Positions 12,401 to 24,584 of a DNA stretch of 64,000 nt are shown here, piece by piece. Where the stretch lies: contig JAODUP010000579.1 in the NCBI GenBank assembly GCA_025642065.1, positions 267,501 to 331,500 of the forward strand. The letters run 5' to 3'. The number at the start of each line of letters is the position of its first letter. The first letter of the stretch is position 1. Source of the DNA: Paralvinella palmiformis. Lineage: Eukaryota; Annelida; Polychaeta; Terebellida; Alvinellidae. Below the pieces are notes generated by a model. The model did not search any database. It saw only the letters and a list, made by a program, of their open reading frames with translations, and was not told the origin of the DNA. The translations under genes were made by a program, and so were the position numbers.

Positions 12401-13861
12401 ATAGATTATACAGATAGATATATACAGATGCATAGATATATAGACACGAATGGACAGACGGAAGGAAGGAAGGAAGGATGAATAGACTGTATTATTTTCA
12501 AAGTATAATAGAGACTAAATACAAAATAAGTAACCTAGAAATGATACATAAAGTGACTACGGTAACCTTAAGATTAACAACAACAATAAGATATCATTAT
12601 TAGTAGTAATAGTAGTATGGTGGTAGTGGTGATATAATAATTAATAATGATAGTTATAGAAGTATGAAGTGTTATTATCTCACCAGTAGCAGTAATATAT
12701 TTGATCAGCTCATAGTAATGGAGGTATCGGTACTATTACTACCACTAATGATAACAGTATCAGTGATAGCAGTAATCAGTGCTTTGGGCTAGTCATACCA
12801 GGGACATATGTCTGAGTGCAGTCTCCACAGGGAAACATTTTACATACACAAGTAGAGGCTTGTAACACAGCCATTTATCCAATAATCAATAGTAGCACAC
12901 CGTATTAATGATAGTAGTTGTAGTAGCTGTCATTTTTATAATAATCGTCTCCATACAATTACCTTCAGTGCTTTAGTGACGGAACCATCTGGAGAAGTCA
13001 ACAAAATAGTCTCTGACGTCATTAACCCAAGTAAAACGTCATTATACTCCGAAGATGTCGTCATCAATGCTGTCACAATGAGAAAACGACTTAAAAGAGA
13101 CATCCAGGTGAGATCAGATTTAGAATACTTCATCTTGCTCGCTGTTTTTGTATTTGATATTCCAGATACAGAGTACATTTTGGCATGGTTCAAGGTAAGA
13201 TTGGTGTCACGTTTTAGTGAACTGCATCCTATGTTTTAGTGTCGTAGTTTCTAAACTGTAAGAATTCAGTGGCAATTAGAACATTAATTACTCCGATTGC
13301 ACTAGATTTTGTGAATATACCAATATACATTTCTCAGATACGCTCATTAACCACTTACGAATATGTATTAAATTTTAATTACGTCTCAGCACCATCTAGA
13401 CCTGCCGAGTTATTTCCATCTACCTAAGCTGAAGGTCTTATTTAACGTATATTTTCGTATAGTTATGAGCGAAACAAGGAACTGGAAAAGTCTGGAAACT
13501 GATTGGTCTGATCCTGTCTAATATTTTACGGTATTTTTGTCATCACGTGATCATGTTTATGGAACACCGTTTATCACGTGTTTTGCAGAATGGGACTTCC
13601 ACCAATGGCAGCTTCCTACCAGATGGCGTCACCGACCAGAATGTGGTTACCACGGCAACATCCACAACAGACACAAGTAAATATAGTATATACATTGAAC
13701 AGATACACATCGATCATATAGAGCCTAGACAGAAAACAAAAGGATGACATACTCATCACTCATGTACTCAATTACAATTAGAACAAATACAGATGGATAA
13801 ATATATGCATACAATAGAAAGGGCGTTTTGTTAACTCTATACCAGGCTTTATTAATAATAA

Positions 13862-13906
<45 letters not shown>

Positions 13907-14613
13907 CTGGTAATGGGATTCCGTATTTGGGAATGTTGGTACCTATCAGTTAAAGACCCAGGTAAATAAGTGTGACTGATTACCGTTTCTTGTCTATGAA
14001 TACACCTTCAGCCCAACGACTACGCACGCGACAAACGAACCCCTTATGCCACATGCTGAAAACGAAAACACCAAAAACAAAAAGTTGGCTGAACATTTGT
14101 TATTGTCGCCAATAATTCGAACGATAAACAAAACCTCCAAAATAAACATATGCATTGGACGTGAAGTATTTAATATAATTTTCACACAAATCAAGAGCAG
14201 ATCTTCCTTAAGGATCTTTCATATCCGATGTCCAAGATTGAAACATGTCCGATCAAAAAATGGTTAATACTGTCTATGTTGTTTTTACTAAAGAGCGTCC
14301 ATTTCTTTTCGTCGAATTATATGCAACCGGTACGCATTGCTTAATTAGTTGGATTGTGTTGAGAAGATATTACAGACTGTATACGAGTGGAGGAAAGTGG
14401 GATGGAAACATTATATTGTTAACAATTAAATATATCTCAGATTCTTCTATTGCGGGCCATTGTTGATCATTTCCAAGACAATAAAGAACGCTTCGATGAT
14501 GCAGCTTTTTATTTCATATTTCAGAAATTGACCTGGAAACGTTCTTTTATTATTTCTCCATTGCTGGTGCCTATGTCGGGATGTACACTGTCTTCTCGCT
14601 ACTTCTAGTTTGA
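9279..14613 (+). CDS. Secreted/membrane-anchored Reeler-like protein, 5 exons
   Basis: Join of 9279-9495, 12074-12245, 12969-13107, 13589-13676 and 14525-14613: 705 nt, 234 residues plus stop. Every junction is GT-AG and phases agree (1, 2, 0, 1). Residues 1-20 form a signal peptide (hydrophobic, with VVGVS at the cleavage region). Residues about 31-160 look like a degenerate Reeler domain: Cys31 and Cys95 could pair, and the HATFKWLP...GSIRFVALVTE segment has the typical spacing of a Reeler beta-strand pair. RKRLKR at 168-173 is a furin-like site. A Ser/Thr-rich stalk with NGT and NGS glycosylation sequons (Asn177, Asn182) follows. Residues about 212-234 are hydrophobic to the stop, suiting a single membrane anchor or GPI signal. 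The exon structure is seen directly; the Reeler assignment is inference from a weak pattern. It is convergent with AMBRA1. Confidence 0.7.
9496..12073 (+). other. Reeler-like gene, intron 1
   Basis: An AT-rich intron without an internal exon that could be supported. It contains a diverged SINE family A copy near 11680-11860 and a run of GATGAT triplets near 11938-12000. The acceptor is 'cgcccag|tgtcacg'; the alternative AG at 12062-12063 would give an early stop in phase. Confidence 0.65.
11680..11858 (-). repeat. SINE family A, full-length diverged copy
   Basis: It spans the family body ('ttttcggccacggttgtgc' block, 'gtaatgaggcgagg', 'gatgaaacactc') and the inverted tRNA-like head (B-box complement 'tctgaactca', A-box complement near 11835-11855). 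It is more diverged than the copies at 53501 and 60550. Confidence 0.7.
12074..12245 (+). CDS. Reeler-like gene, exon 2
   Basis: It encodes residues 73-129, including Cys95 and the HATFKWLP strand. The donor is 'tttgt|gtaagt', a strong match, leaving phase 2. Confidence 0.75.
12969..13107 (+). CDS. Reeler-like gene, exon 3
   Basis: The acceptor is 'accttcag|tgct'. The exon encodes residues 130-176, the last strand of the domain and the basic RKRLKR site. The donor is 'tccag|gtgaga', phase 0. Confidence 0.7.
13589..13676 (+). CDS. Reeler-like gene, exon 4
   Basis: The acceptor is 'gttttgcag|aatg'. It encodes the Ser/Thr/Asn-rich stalk (residues 177-205) with two N-glycosylation sequons at its start. 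The donor is 'acaca|gtaaat'-like (GT at 13677-13678), phase 1. Confidence 0.6.
13868..13904. repeat. (TA)n microsatellite in intron 4 of the Reeler-like gene
   Basis: A TA run of about 36 bases. Confidence 0.9.
14525..14613 (+). CDS. Reeler-like gene, exon 5
   Basis: The acceptor is 'ttcatatttcag|aaat'. It encodes the C-terminal hydrophobic segment and the TGA stop at 14611-14613. The phase matches exon 4 and completes a 235-codon frame. Confidence 0.65.
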
Positions 14614-14715
14614 GATGAGACTTTCTTCTCCAAATACATATCTACACAGATCCGTTAATGTATATTATAAGTGTTTGGTAGTTGCATAATATTTTGTATC
14701 TAAAATTTTGTGAAT

Positions 14716-14721
14716 AATAAA
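14716..14721 (+). terminator. Poly(A) signal of the Reeler-like gene
   Basis: A canonical AATAAA lies 103 bases after the stop codon, a typical distance for a short 3' UTR. Confidence 0.55.
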
Positions 14722-14944
14722 AAATATCGTTCTTATAAAAGTATGTACGTTGTTTCGTTTCAATATCGATAACACTTTATATTGCTGCCAAAAGAAAATC
14801 TTACATCCATTTCGGATAAACTTTCAGTACTGTGGCCTACAGAGAAGACTCGTAATAATCCCGGTTTTTATATCAGTCCTACGCATTGATTTCTCAGGTC
14901 GGAAGGTAGGATGGCTTGTTTAAATGTCTTAATTCGTCATGTTC

Positions 14945-15045
14945 ATAGTGACAGCTCAGTGGTTAGAGTGGTAGAGTAAAAAGTGAGAAATCAGGGGGGT
15001 TTAAATCCACCAATCGGCTACTGGTCTCTCACGTGACCATCAATT
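14945..15045 (+). repeat. tRNA-like SINE head fragment
   Basis: It contains an A-box-like 'agctcagtggttagagtg' and a B-box-like 'ggtttaaatcc' about 55 bases apart, as in a tRNA. No clean acceptor-stem pairing was seen, so it is a pseudo-tRNA or SINE head rather than a functional tRNA. Confidence 0.5.
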
Positions 15046-15258
15046 CCCTTAGCCATAGATCAATGGATAGTGATGGATTATTGGATATTATGAACGAGTA
15101 TTTATTGGTTGTTAAGGGAAGTAATGCTGCTGTGAGAGTTAGTGACATTCCAAGATTGTACCAGAACATACCTGGGGCATTACAAGTGATTAAATCCTTT
15201 ATAACCGACTGGAATGTATGTAATATCATCAAGAGATCTGTAATGCGTCTCATGCATG

Positions 15259-15260
15259 AA

Positions 15261-15302
<42 letters not shown>
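15259..15302. repeat. (TA)n microsatellite
   Basis: A TA run of about 42 bases. Confidence 0.9.
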
Positions 15303-15306
<4 letters not shown>

Positions 15307-15934
15307 ATTCAAATATATATATAGCTGTGTTAAAACATTATTATATTCAGACCTTCTTTTGATAAAATGAACATGCTAAGCTAATTATATATGCGTGAGC
15401 CTATCTGAAGCATGGATGGATATTCTTGTCTATTCTAATGCAAGACACTTTTTAATGGAGATAGTTTAAGAACACATCGACAGAGGGGGTTATTTAATCT
15501 TGTTTCACTTTTTATGACATGTAGGCTCAATTCAAAACTCCAGATATGCGGGGGTGAGAGACGTTTGGTAGAATTAGCGATTTTGTTTCGATGGCCTCAC
15601 CATATGACCCAAGGGCTACTCACCATGCCAAAATCGAAACTAAGTGTTTTACTGTAGAATGAAACATTCTGCCTAAACAATTAACACCAATATTCTGTGC
15701 AACACTGTTAAGAGCCGTTTTGGTGAATAAATCCGATGAACCAGACTATTAAGTTCTTCGGAAACACGAGACTACATATTTATTCCTGGTGTGCGTGTTA
15801 TCTACGCAAATAAAACTCGACTACTTACAAAACAAACCTTTTTTGAGGTAATAAAGCTGGAATTGTAGTATCTCTACTATGCATTAAAAGATTTTAATAT
15901 CGATATCATTTTTAGAAATGGCTAAAATTGGTCA

Positions 15935-16050
15935 AATTACCTCCAAAAGTAATGAAGCGATACGAAAGATGAAACACCTTCAGATATAGGGAATCCGGGA
16001 TTTCAACCTTGATAATAGAAGTTTGTAGCTTCACAGCTTTACGAACCCGA
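15935..16050 (-). repeat. SINE family A fragment
   Basis: It keeps the body block 'cctccaaaagtaatgaagcg', 'gatgaaacaccttcagatat' and a diverged inverted B-box. The distal tail is missing. Confidence 0.55.
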
Positions 16051-16274
16051 CTGTCGAGATGAATTGAATAAGTGAGTCAGTCAGTCGGACAGACAGACAG
16101 TCAGTATATTGAGTGAATGAGTGAGTAATGTTGAATATTACATCGACAATTTAGTGACATCTATATTAGCTTGACTCTTACGACGTTTCGTCATATACAG
16201 CGGGCGAGTCTAATCTAAATTCAAAATCTAGCCCGATGATGGGTACATTTAGTCATATAACTGAAACTTAAGAG

Positions 16275-16535
16275 ATGGGAAGAGGGAGTTTTAGGGGACG
16301 AATCTCTATAGTGGGTCCTGAAAGTGAAATAAAACGAAATCTTCTTGATGCTGAAGAGTTAGACGTGAACGAACGAATGAATCAGGGAATGAGTTGTTTA
16401 ACCTCGATGCTGGTCATGTCTGGGAAATATCCGGTAAAAGCATCTACTCTGCATCTGCGTCGTCAGTCCGCTCTCAAGATGTTGAAGAAATCTGGCTTTT
16501 GGACGAGAAATTTGCTAACGAATTTTAAAATATAG
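16275..16535 (+). CDS. Hypothetical 86-codon open frame, doubtful
   Basis: I do not recognise it. The frame runs ATG to TAG with a mixed, non-repetitive composition: an acidic stretch 'LLDAEELDVNERMNQ', then a basic 'LHLRRQSALKMLKK' segment. No flanking splice sites or partner exons were identified. It could be a lone exon, a transposon relic or chance. Confidence 0.2.
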   Translation: MGRGSFRGRISIVGPESEIKRNLLDAEELDVNERMNQGMSCLTSMLVMSGKYPVKASTLHLRRQSALKMLKKSGFWTRNLLTNFKI

Positions 16536-16974
16536 TTTATATAATATATATATATATTATATAGAAGCAATTCAAACACATAAATGACATTTATATTTCT
16601 TTTGTATATTATGTTAGTATTTTATTGAAAAATATATCACTGAAAAGAAAAATATATATATATATTCGGGAACTGCAGCATAAAAATTGAATTGCAATTA
16701 TATTTCAAAACGATGTCATAATGGTCAGTGACAAGTTCCCCAAATCTGTTGTTGGGCTGAATTTAGCAGATCAAAGTCACTCTGCTTCAATGTGGTAAAT
16801 TGGATGAATTTGGCGATGAGCTGACATATGAAGTCTTTTCTATGCATTTAAGGGATCATTGAGTTAAAGACTTAGTGTTTAGCCAGTAAGGGTTATATAG
16901 GGTGAGCATTCACGTAGATACACTATTGACAGTCATCTCGTGCTGAATACATATTTTTGTAAAAGGTCCTTCTT

Positions 16975-17160
16975 GGGCGCCTCCGTGGTCTAGCGGTAGC
17001 GTGTTGGACTACAGATCACTACCATCCGTGTTCGAATCTCGGCGTGGGCATATCTGAAGGTTGTTTCGTCTTTGACTTCGCCTCATTACCTTTGGAGGTC
17101 GCTCGGCCCATTTAGCCTACCTTGTGCACAAAAGTGGCCGTAAAACATCAATCATCATCT
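16975..17160 (+). repeat. tRNA-derived SINE family A, well-preserved copy
   Basis: It starts 'gggcgcctccgtggtctagc'. The A-box 'tggtctagcggtagcg' and B-box 'tgttcgaatct' are correctly spaced, so the head derives from a tRNA. The body ends in 'gccgtaaaacatcaatcatc'. It is the reference copy for the minus-strand copies at 52163, 53501 and 60550. Confidence 0.85.
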
Positions 17161-19837
17161 TCTGTGGCTTGAAGAAAGGGAAAATATTTTACAAAGTAAA
17201 TTATTCTACAGGTATTATTTATTATTATTTGTCAGATGGTAAAATTAACCGATCTGGACACCAGATCGCCTCTCTTCTGTCAAAATACTACCAAAACATA
17301 ATATTAATGATGACGCCGGAAGTTTACTAAGATGACTATTGGCTTGACCTATTCCATCTTTAGGTTGAAACCAAACGATCTCTGTTTTACTACCAATCTG
17401 TCATACAATCAAGACATTTCGACTTATTTATCTGATGAGTACCCTTTGACACAAAAGTGTATTAAAGGGTACTCCAGATTACATTGAATGGAAAATGCAT
17501 GTGGAAACACTATGCCGAACGAACGAGCGATTGTATTAATTAATTTGGTCACTGATCATCCCTGGAACATTCAGCCGACATGATATTCCACAAAGAAATC
17601 AGATAATCAGGCCGAGACATTTTACTTATGGGTGAAACATTCCTACAAATGCAAATTCGACCACATGACTCGGAAATTTCCAGTGCTGAACGCTACTGAC
17701 TGCACCGCTGGAACGTTCACACACTGTATCTCGGCAAGTGTAAAATGGCTTCAGCTTTCCTGCGATCCACTGACGAAGAAGCATCACATCAGAACTAGTG
17801 AAAAATATTTAAAAAAACGATACCCAAGACAATTACAATTTATTTTCCTACGACCCAATCATAGGCAATTCCCAGAAATTTCGTGCAAGTTTATTCCGTT
17901 CTTTATCTTCTTTCAAACACAACATAAAACAGCCTAAGCTGGGTTCACACTTGGATGCCGTAAGTCGTAGACTGATATGTATTTTTCCGGACTACATGAC
18001 CGTGTGCATTGAGCATGGATTTGTAACGGTGTACGTTGAAGCATTCATATTTAAAAGAACAATAAAAGACCAATTATACTATATTACGTATAGCCGCCTT
18101 TTCTTTATCTAACAATCATTAAACAAACATATGGCTATCTCCTATTAAATACGTCGACATTTTGATTTCTTGTTCGAAATGGAGACTGCGATCAAATAGA
18201 TGGAAGTGGTGTTATTGAAATTCATCTATAATGAGTTGTTTCCGTGTGGGGATATTGCAGCAGTGCATGTTGGATCTTGTCTTGTTTGGCCTATCAGGTT
18301 ACTGAGTTATCGTAAAACATAAATATTTAACATTTTCAGAGCTAGTCTGAAGCCAAGTACTCTGTGAACCTAGTGAGTCAAAGGGCTTTATTATTGTAAC
18401 TCATTGTATCCTTATCAGGCGCTTGTGGGAAATATATTACCTTTACAGCCCTCCTTGACTATTTTACTTAATTTAGGCTCTTTTTAGGATTTAGCTCCCT
18501 AACTTAGCTAGCGAATATCAGGTCTCAGTGGTCATACAGTATTACGGCCCAGTGCCGATCCAGTCTGTTTCTAAATGCGTTTAGAGTGGGTAAAGCAGTA
18601 ATGTTATTAGCTGATGGGTATGGGAGAGCATTAGGACTAGTTTATGATAAACCACCGATATAGGAGGTTCACTATATTTCCTACTAAAATGGCCGTACAT
18701 CGTGCTCAGAAAAGGCTATTTATATCAAAGCAATACGGTAATAGTCAAACCTATTTCTGGCGTGAAAACGTTATTTATTTGGTGCACAGACAAAGGAACA
18801 GTTTGGTGTACAATAATACATTACCATGAACAAATAAATGACACCTTTCTTTGTTCAATGCTATCACTACACTGAACAAAACAACAAAGCTACAGAAGTA
18901 ATGCATCACATTGTGAGCACCACGGTATCATAATCACACACCGCATGGTTATTGTACACCGAGCATTATAGAACATGCATCTGTTCACACCAGCACAATG
19001 TTGGCCCAGTAATGAACTCCGGCGTGGCTCGTACAAGCTTATCTGTAGGCAATGAGTATATATAAGAAATGAAAACGTACATGTGGACTTACTCGCGCAA
19101 ATAGACAAGCAATTACACGCACAACAAAACGTATGAGCATTTTATGCTGACAAACACACACACACACCAGGAATTATACAGATATATGCGCTTATGTACA
19201 CAATCATACTAAGCAACATTTAGCACATTGCAATCCCCTTCAATGTTCCTGCCACAAAATATTTATTTTTTATTTATAACACGGAAAAAATCCCACCTAA
19301 CTTTGATCAACACCTTTATCGCATGCAAACAGTGAAAATATCATGTTAAACACTAGTCCTCCCACCTCAGGTTAAAAGTATATCCCGGACATCGTTTATC
19401 TCTCCGGGCAACAGATTCTCATATTCTGGTGCCCTTCCATTGCTTACCACAAACCAGATCCCTGGCAAGGTAAACAAGATCACGCACAGACGCAAATTGT
19501 TAAGGAAAATGCAGCTGTCTGTATTCAGACCATATAACCCTAGTACATCACGACCGCAACTCTCACCTAAAATCATGCATATTCATGAACTAATTCTGGG
19601 TTCATTTAAAAAAAACAGTACTTAGATCTTACGTTTAAGTATGGAGGGTAGAAACAACACATGCTGTACTGTTCACAAAGCTCTCCTATTATTTGGGGAT
19701 CTGTCAAAATAATTATGTCTTACAAAATATAAACTGTAATCTTTAAATGCGGGATATATTTCAGCCAAAAATACCACCATACGAGGTTCCACTGTAGCCG
19801 GAACCTATTCCGATGGACCACGAATAAGCTATTTACT

Positions 19838-19888
19838 TTCACATGACAGCCTATCATGTGCACAAAATTGGCCGTAAAATATCATCCA
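19838..19888 (+). repeat. SINE family A tail fragment
   Basis: It matches only the 3' end of the family ('gtgcacaaaattggccgtaaaat'). Confidence 0.45.
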
Positions 19889-20689
19889 CATGACAACTGA
19901 TCGGGCGGAGTAATTATTACATAGTGGCTATAGATAACAGGCAAGGGAAGATGGTCAGTTACAACATCTCTAGAGATACGGGTATCGTCGAGATTCGAAC
20001 TCCAGCCTGAACGTCTGCAGCACAGCCACTGAAGAAGCCCCCCTTCGTGACCATCAGATGTCCTTCGAACAATGACGAGCTACTCGCCTTAACGAGCTCC
20101 GAGCCATATGGCTAGAACAACTATGATGGTATTAAGGTGAACACGAACTAGGAACGGCCGCTTGTTTACCGAACACTCTATCAGTCATATAGCAAATGGC
20201 ACAAAGGACACGAGATCGGGGGCTACGGGATGGTAACAGATCCATTGCTATTTCCCGAGGGATCCGGTTTCGCACACAAAACCCCTGCAGCAGCATCCGC
20301 CTCTGTGGACGATATATCATCGCCAGGATAGCCCGAACTGTCTTCATACAGCGAAGCTTCAATTAGAGTTCACCTGTGTGATCCGACCAATCGTATATTC
20401 CGACCATTCTCTGGCAGCCTGTGGCTTACGTTAGTTAAGATCCAAAAGTCGGCCAAATATTTTCCCACTTGTATTACTATCACAGGCAGCAATAAACAAA
20501 TGAATCGGATGTAATATATGGCCTACAATATCGATCCAATGGTGCACATCAGATAACGTCCAAACGATTAATTACAAACAAATATTACTTCTCATTATGT
20601 CTAAAATCTTTCTGAACCATTGGCAATGAACAAGCCTATTCCATAAACAGGTTCCTATACTATAGCATATATAATACACCAGGAAAAAG

Positions 20690-20830
20690 AAGCTGTTTTA
20701 CGACCACTTTTGTGCACACACTAGGCTAAATGGGCCGCATGACCTCTACGGGTAATGAGGCCAAGTCAGACCAATGCTAGTGACGCTAAAAACAAGTAAC
20801 GCCAGATACCACTCTGGGTATAACAAATGA
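20690..20830 (-). repeat. SINE family A partial copy
   Basis: It retains the body ('ttttacgaccacttttgtgc', 'gtaatgaggccaagtc') and then degenerates before the tRNA-like head. Confidence 0.6.
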
Positions 20831-22136
20831 CAGCGACACGCCATAACACGTGCCCGATTAATACCGTATTACATCTTCGCTGACCTTGTATAGGAAAGAC
20901 CAGATGTATTGAACATCAGAATCTTGCTCCATGTCGGAATCTGTATAAATATTTAACCTAAAAACGCTTTCCCGTGACAATTACTCCACCAAAAAGCCGC
21001 CATATCGGAAATATTTTAACCGGTGAAAAAACTGACAGTTAATAGTGAAATGTTAAAAGATTAATGCTTTTTATAACGAATTCCAAATAGTATTTCAAGG
21101 TAACCGATTAATTAACCAAAGCGCGCTTAATTTCGTCAACTATATAACGTTTACGAGGTTGACCTCGTCGCGAGGTGTAAAGTTTATTAAATATTATCCT
21201 GTCTGTCGGTCTCCACATTTTGTTATCAACAAGGGACCGTATTTATTAATAAGTAATCAATAAAAACCTTCTCTAACGGGAAAACCCGTCATACCGGTTC
21301 AGATTGATGATAACAATCCATCTATTACTGTCTGATAACACGTTTTGTGCCTGTAATATTAAGGTTGTATTTTTTTAACCCCTCATATCATCGTGGTCCA
21401 GGTCAGATCGTGATGTTGATAGGTTTGTATTGACTGGTCACACCTGGGATAAGTGGTCCAGGCACATCTTACGGAAAGATTCCACAACATAGCTGTCAGA
21501 TGGATTCAAGACAACAACCTGCAGGTTAGTAGCTCAGTGAATTAACCGAACACATCAATACGTAAAGAATTGTACTGAAACCAATTTTCAACACACACAT
21601 CACACACAAACACAACTTATCGTGCAATGCCATGTAGTGAATGATAGTGGATAACATTCTGTTAGTAAACTTTGTAGGGTCGTTGGAGATTTAATCAGTG
21701 TATTATTAGTGTAATATGAATATCATTTTATTATGCACTATTAATATAGCACATGATACTGGCTATAATGGAATATACTCTTAATTCATATTTCAGAGTA
21801 TGGCTGACAAACTACCTATGACAAAACTTCATACAGTTTTAACAAAGAAATTAAGAAAAGTGAGCATCCATGTGTACACACACACACACACACACACACT
21901 AAAGGCCGGTCAGCAGTTTGACTAACATTAATCATGAGGTCTGCCACTATGCCACGAAGTACAGAAGCCATAACATCTAATAGTTTTGTTTAAAAAAAGT
22001 GCCCGGTAAAGAAATAACTTTTATGTTAGTATATCCTGAGAAGAACAACATAAATTATTCTCCTCGAAATGATGATATCACAATACCAGATATACAGAAT
22101 GGCACTGTAAGACATCATATTAAAGGTTGTGTTATA

Positions 22137-22140
<4 letters not shown>

Positions 22141-22202
<62 letters not shown>
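22141..22202. repeat. (CT)n(TA)n compound microsatellite
   Basis: CT units at 22141-22169 are followed directly by TA units. It lies just beyond the predicted AMBRA1 poly(A) signal. Confidence 0.9.
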
Positions 22203-22204
<2 letters not shown>

Positions 22205-22285
22205 CAGCAGGCGCACCAGCGTCACAGACATATATAAGATTATGAATAATACAATGGGAAAATATTATACTTCAGGAAATGTAGA

Positions 22286-22291
22286 TTTATT
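22286..22291 (-). terminator. AMBRA1: Candidate AMBRA1 poly(A) signal
   Basis: AATAAA on the minus strand, 219 bases after the stop codon. It is the first canonical hexamer I found downstream of the gene; more distal sites cannot be excluded. Confidence 0.45.
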
Positions 22292-22509
22292 ACCAATATC
22301 AAACGGATTTTAACCATAATAATGACTTTCGATCAGTAGACATTTTTCCATATATTGACTAAGGCATGCATGTATCTATATTTTCCACACACACACACAT
22401 ACACAGAGGTATTTTGGTACCTGTACATTTCCAGATTATTTACAAATTGTGAACACCATCACTAAGATCATTATATTTTTATCATCTGACACCATAAAGA
22501 TGTCACACA

Positions 22510-22705
22510 TTAGGTATAGTCCTCTGTTTCGATCCTGTCTGTCTGTGTACTAGCTGTTCGACGAACACGTTGTATAGTCTGTGTAGCAGTACTGGTTGTC
22601 CGGGGCACGTTCAAACCCAAGACGTGCATCATCCAGTTTGGACGTGAACTGTGCGCCTCCTGGTGGCCATCGGCATCACTATTACGCTTCTCCTCTTGTT
22701 CGAAG
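22510..22705 (-). CDS. AMBRA1: AMBRA1 exon 15 (terminal coding exon)
   Basis: Residues 1188-1252 and the TAA stop at 22510-22512. It holds the paired motifs TATQT and STQTD, spaced 12 residues apart, the known DYNLL1 binding type. The acceptor is 'ttgttttag'. The protein ends nine residues after the second TQT. Confidence 0.92.
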
Positions 22706-24540
22706 CTAAAACAATACAATTAACAATATACCATGTGTTGACAGTCTCCAACAGGAGCACACACACACTCTTATTTCAATACAAAAGACAAAATGTAGAA
22801 ATAGCAGCACATGCGAGGTGATATGATTGCTTCTTTTCAAAGAAGTATGGCCAAAAACTACTCTCTAGAAGATATAACTATTATGCACATTTTACTGACT
22901 CACCAGTAAACTATATAAATAATCGAATAAACCAAATCAGTTTAATCATTTATTAGGGGCACACTCAAAACTTACCATTTGTATAGTGGGCATCTGTTGA
23001 AATGTTTATGATATCAATTACTATTCAACTCCATAAACTACATTACTAATTTAAACACTAAAACAAATATTACTACAGGAATATTACACTCGGCTACAAA
23101 TACTGATACCAACCGAGAACTACAAATATGGTGATAGTTTCATTAATTGGAACACCCCTTTCTGGCCCTTAAACGTGTCAGTTGGTATTAGAATTGGGCC
23201 TACAAAATTAAGAAAATTTGTAAATGTATTATTTATTATTAACTATAAATAAGAGTTGGCATTCATACAGCAGGCAAAGAGTTGTAGAAGAGATGAGAAG
23301 CTAAAAAATATTTATAATTTAATTGTCATTTCCAGGAGCCACTTTGTGTTTCAAAAGATCTTTCCCACCTCAAGTATTTTGTGTTAAAAAAACCTCAGCA
23401 AATTACAGTCCGCTTTGCATTAAATAATCACTTACCATGATAAATCCTCAAAAATTAAATCATTAAAACAACTGATATATTTCTTGCCACAATAGTGACA
23501 TATTGAGTGATTGACTGGATTTTTTGTTTATCCTCTAGGCTCTGGTGACCCCAGGGATATATCCTGATAGGTGAAATTTCACATAAAGTAAATAGGTTTA
23601 TGTAAGATTTGAATCCAAACCTGAAGGTTTACAGTGCAATGATCTTACCACTAATGGAAAGTCTCATTATCCAGTGCTGTGGTTTGTTTATAACTTGCAT
23701 GTGTGAGAGTCTATATCAGTCTCAAAAGTTGTTTTTGCCACATACGTCATTTAACCACTGCAGCCTGGTAACATGCTTCTCCAAATTATCTTTGCTCTTC
23801 TTCTGGTCCAAACACCATTTGTAAATTTTACTTATATCGATCGACTGAACAATAGTCATAACTGAAAATGGCCCCACCATCAGTTTTGTAGACCGGGTAC
23901 TGCAATTAGTTTTGTGTATTGTTAAATATTTATTTATAATATCCTGAGGCAAGCATGGTTGATATACAAAATGTCAAATGGAGTGCATGACAATTATAAT
24001 TCTTCTTGCGGTCAAATACGAAAATAAAGTGCCTAATCATTATGGTATAGAGAGGCAATCCTTGCATAACAGTGTTCTTTATCTCCTGATCACCGCTAGT
24101 CAGTGGCTAATAATAGTTAATTCTCGTGACAATGAAATATAGATTCAATAAATAATTATTTGTTTGTTTATCAGTGTTACATATTTTCTATTTACTTCAC
24201 ATTTAGCGTCAAAATGTTCTCTAATATAATGACAATAATTCTGTCAATATTTGATGTATAATATTCCCTGATTGGTGAGCATTTTAACTTGTCTGTTATA
24301 TAAACATTAACAAAATACAATCATATTTCTCTGCTATTCCAGTAGTAATATAATCTATAACCATCTCTAACGGAAATGTAACATGACATTTAATGAATGC
24401 TGATATGACAGGCTCTAATACTAAATCCCATCACAAAGAAGACTGACATCTGAAATCTCATTCACACAGTGGGCTCATGACAGAATAATTATGACATGTT
24501 AGCCTTTCTGACAGGTGTAATCAATGGGGTCTGTGTTAAA

Positions 24541-24584
<44 letters not shown>

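Larger units (their letters stand above)
14722..22285. other. Intergenic spacer between convergent genes
   Basis: No multi-exon gene was found. The stretch holds a tRNA-like fragment (14945-15050), TA microsatellites, SINE copies (15935-16050, 16975-17160, 20690-20830) and low-content AT-rich DNA. An isolated 86-codon frame at 16275-16535 is listed separately. Confidence 0.6.

Noticed and set aside
16975..17050. Functional tRNA gene
   Set aside because: The A and B boxes are tRNA-like, but the sequence is repeated as part of a longer SINE with a shared body and the acceptor stem does not pair convincingly.
19367..19576. Possible reverse-transcriptase tail fragment (NGRAPEYENLLP)
   Set aside because: Only about ten residues resemble the LINE APEYL motif; the rest does not support it.
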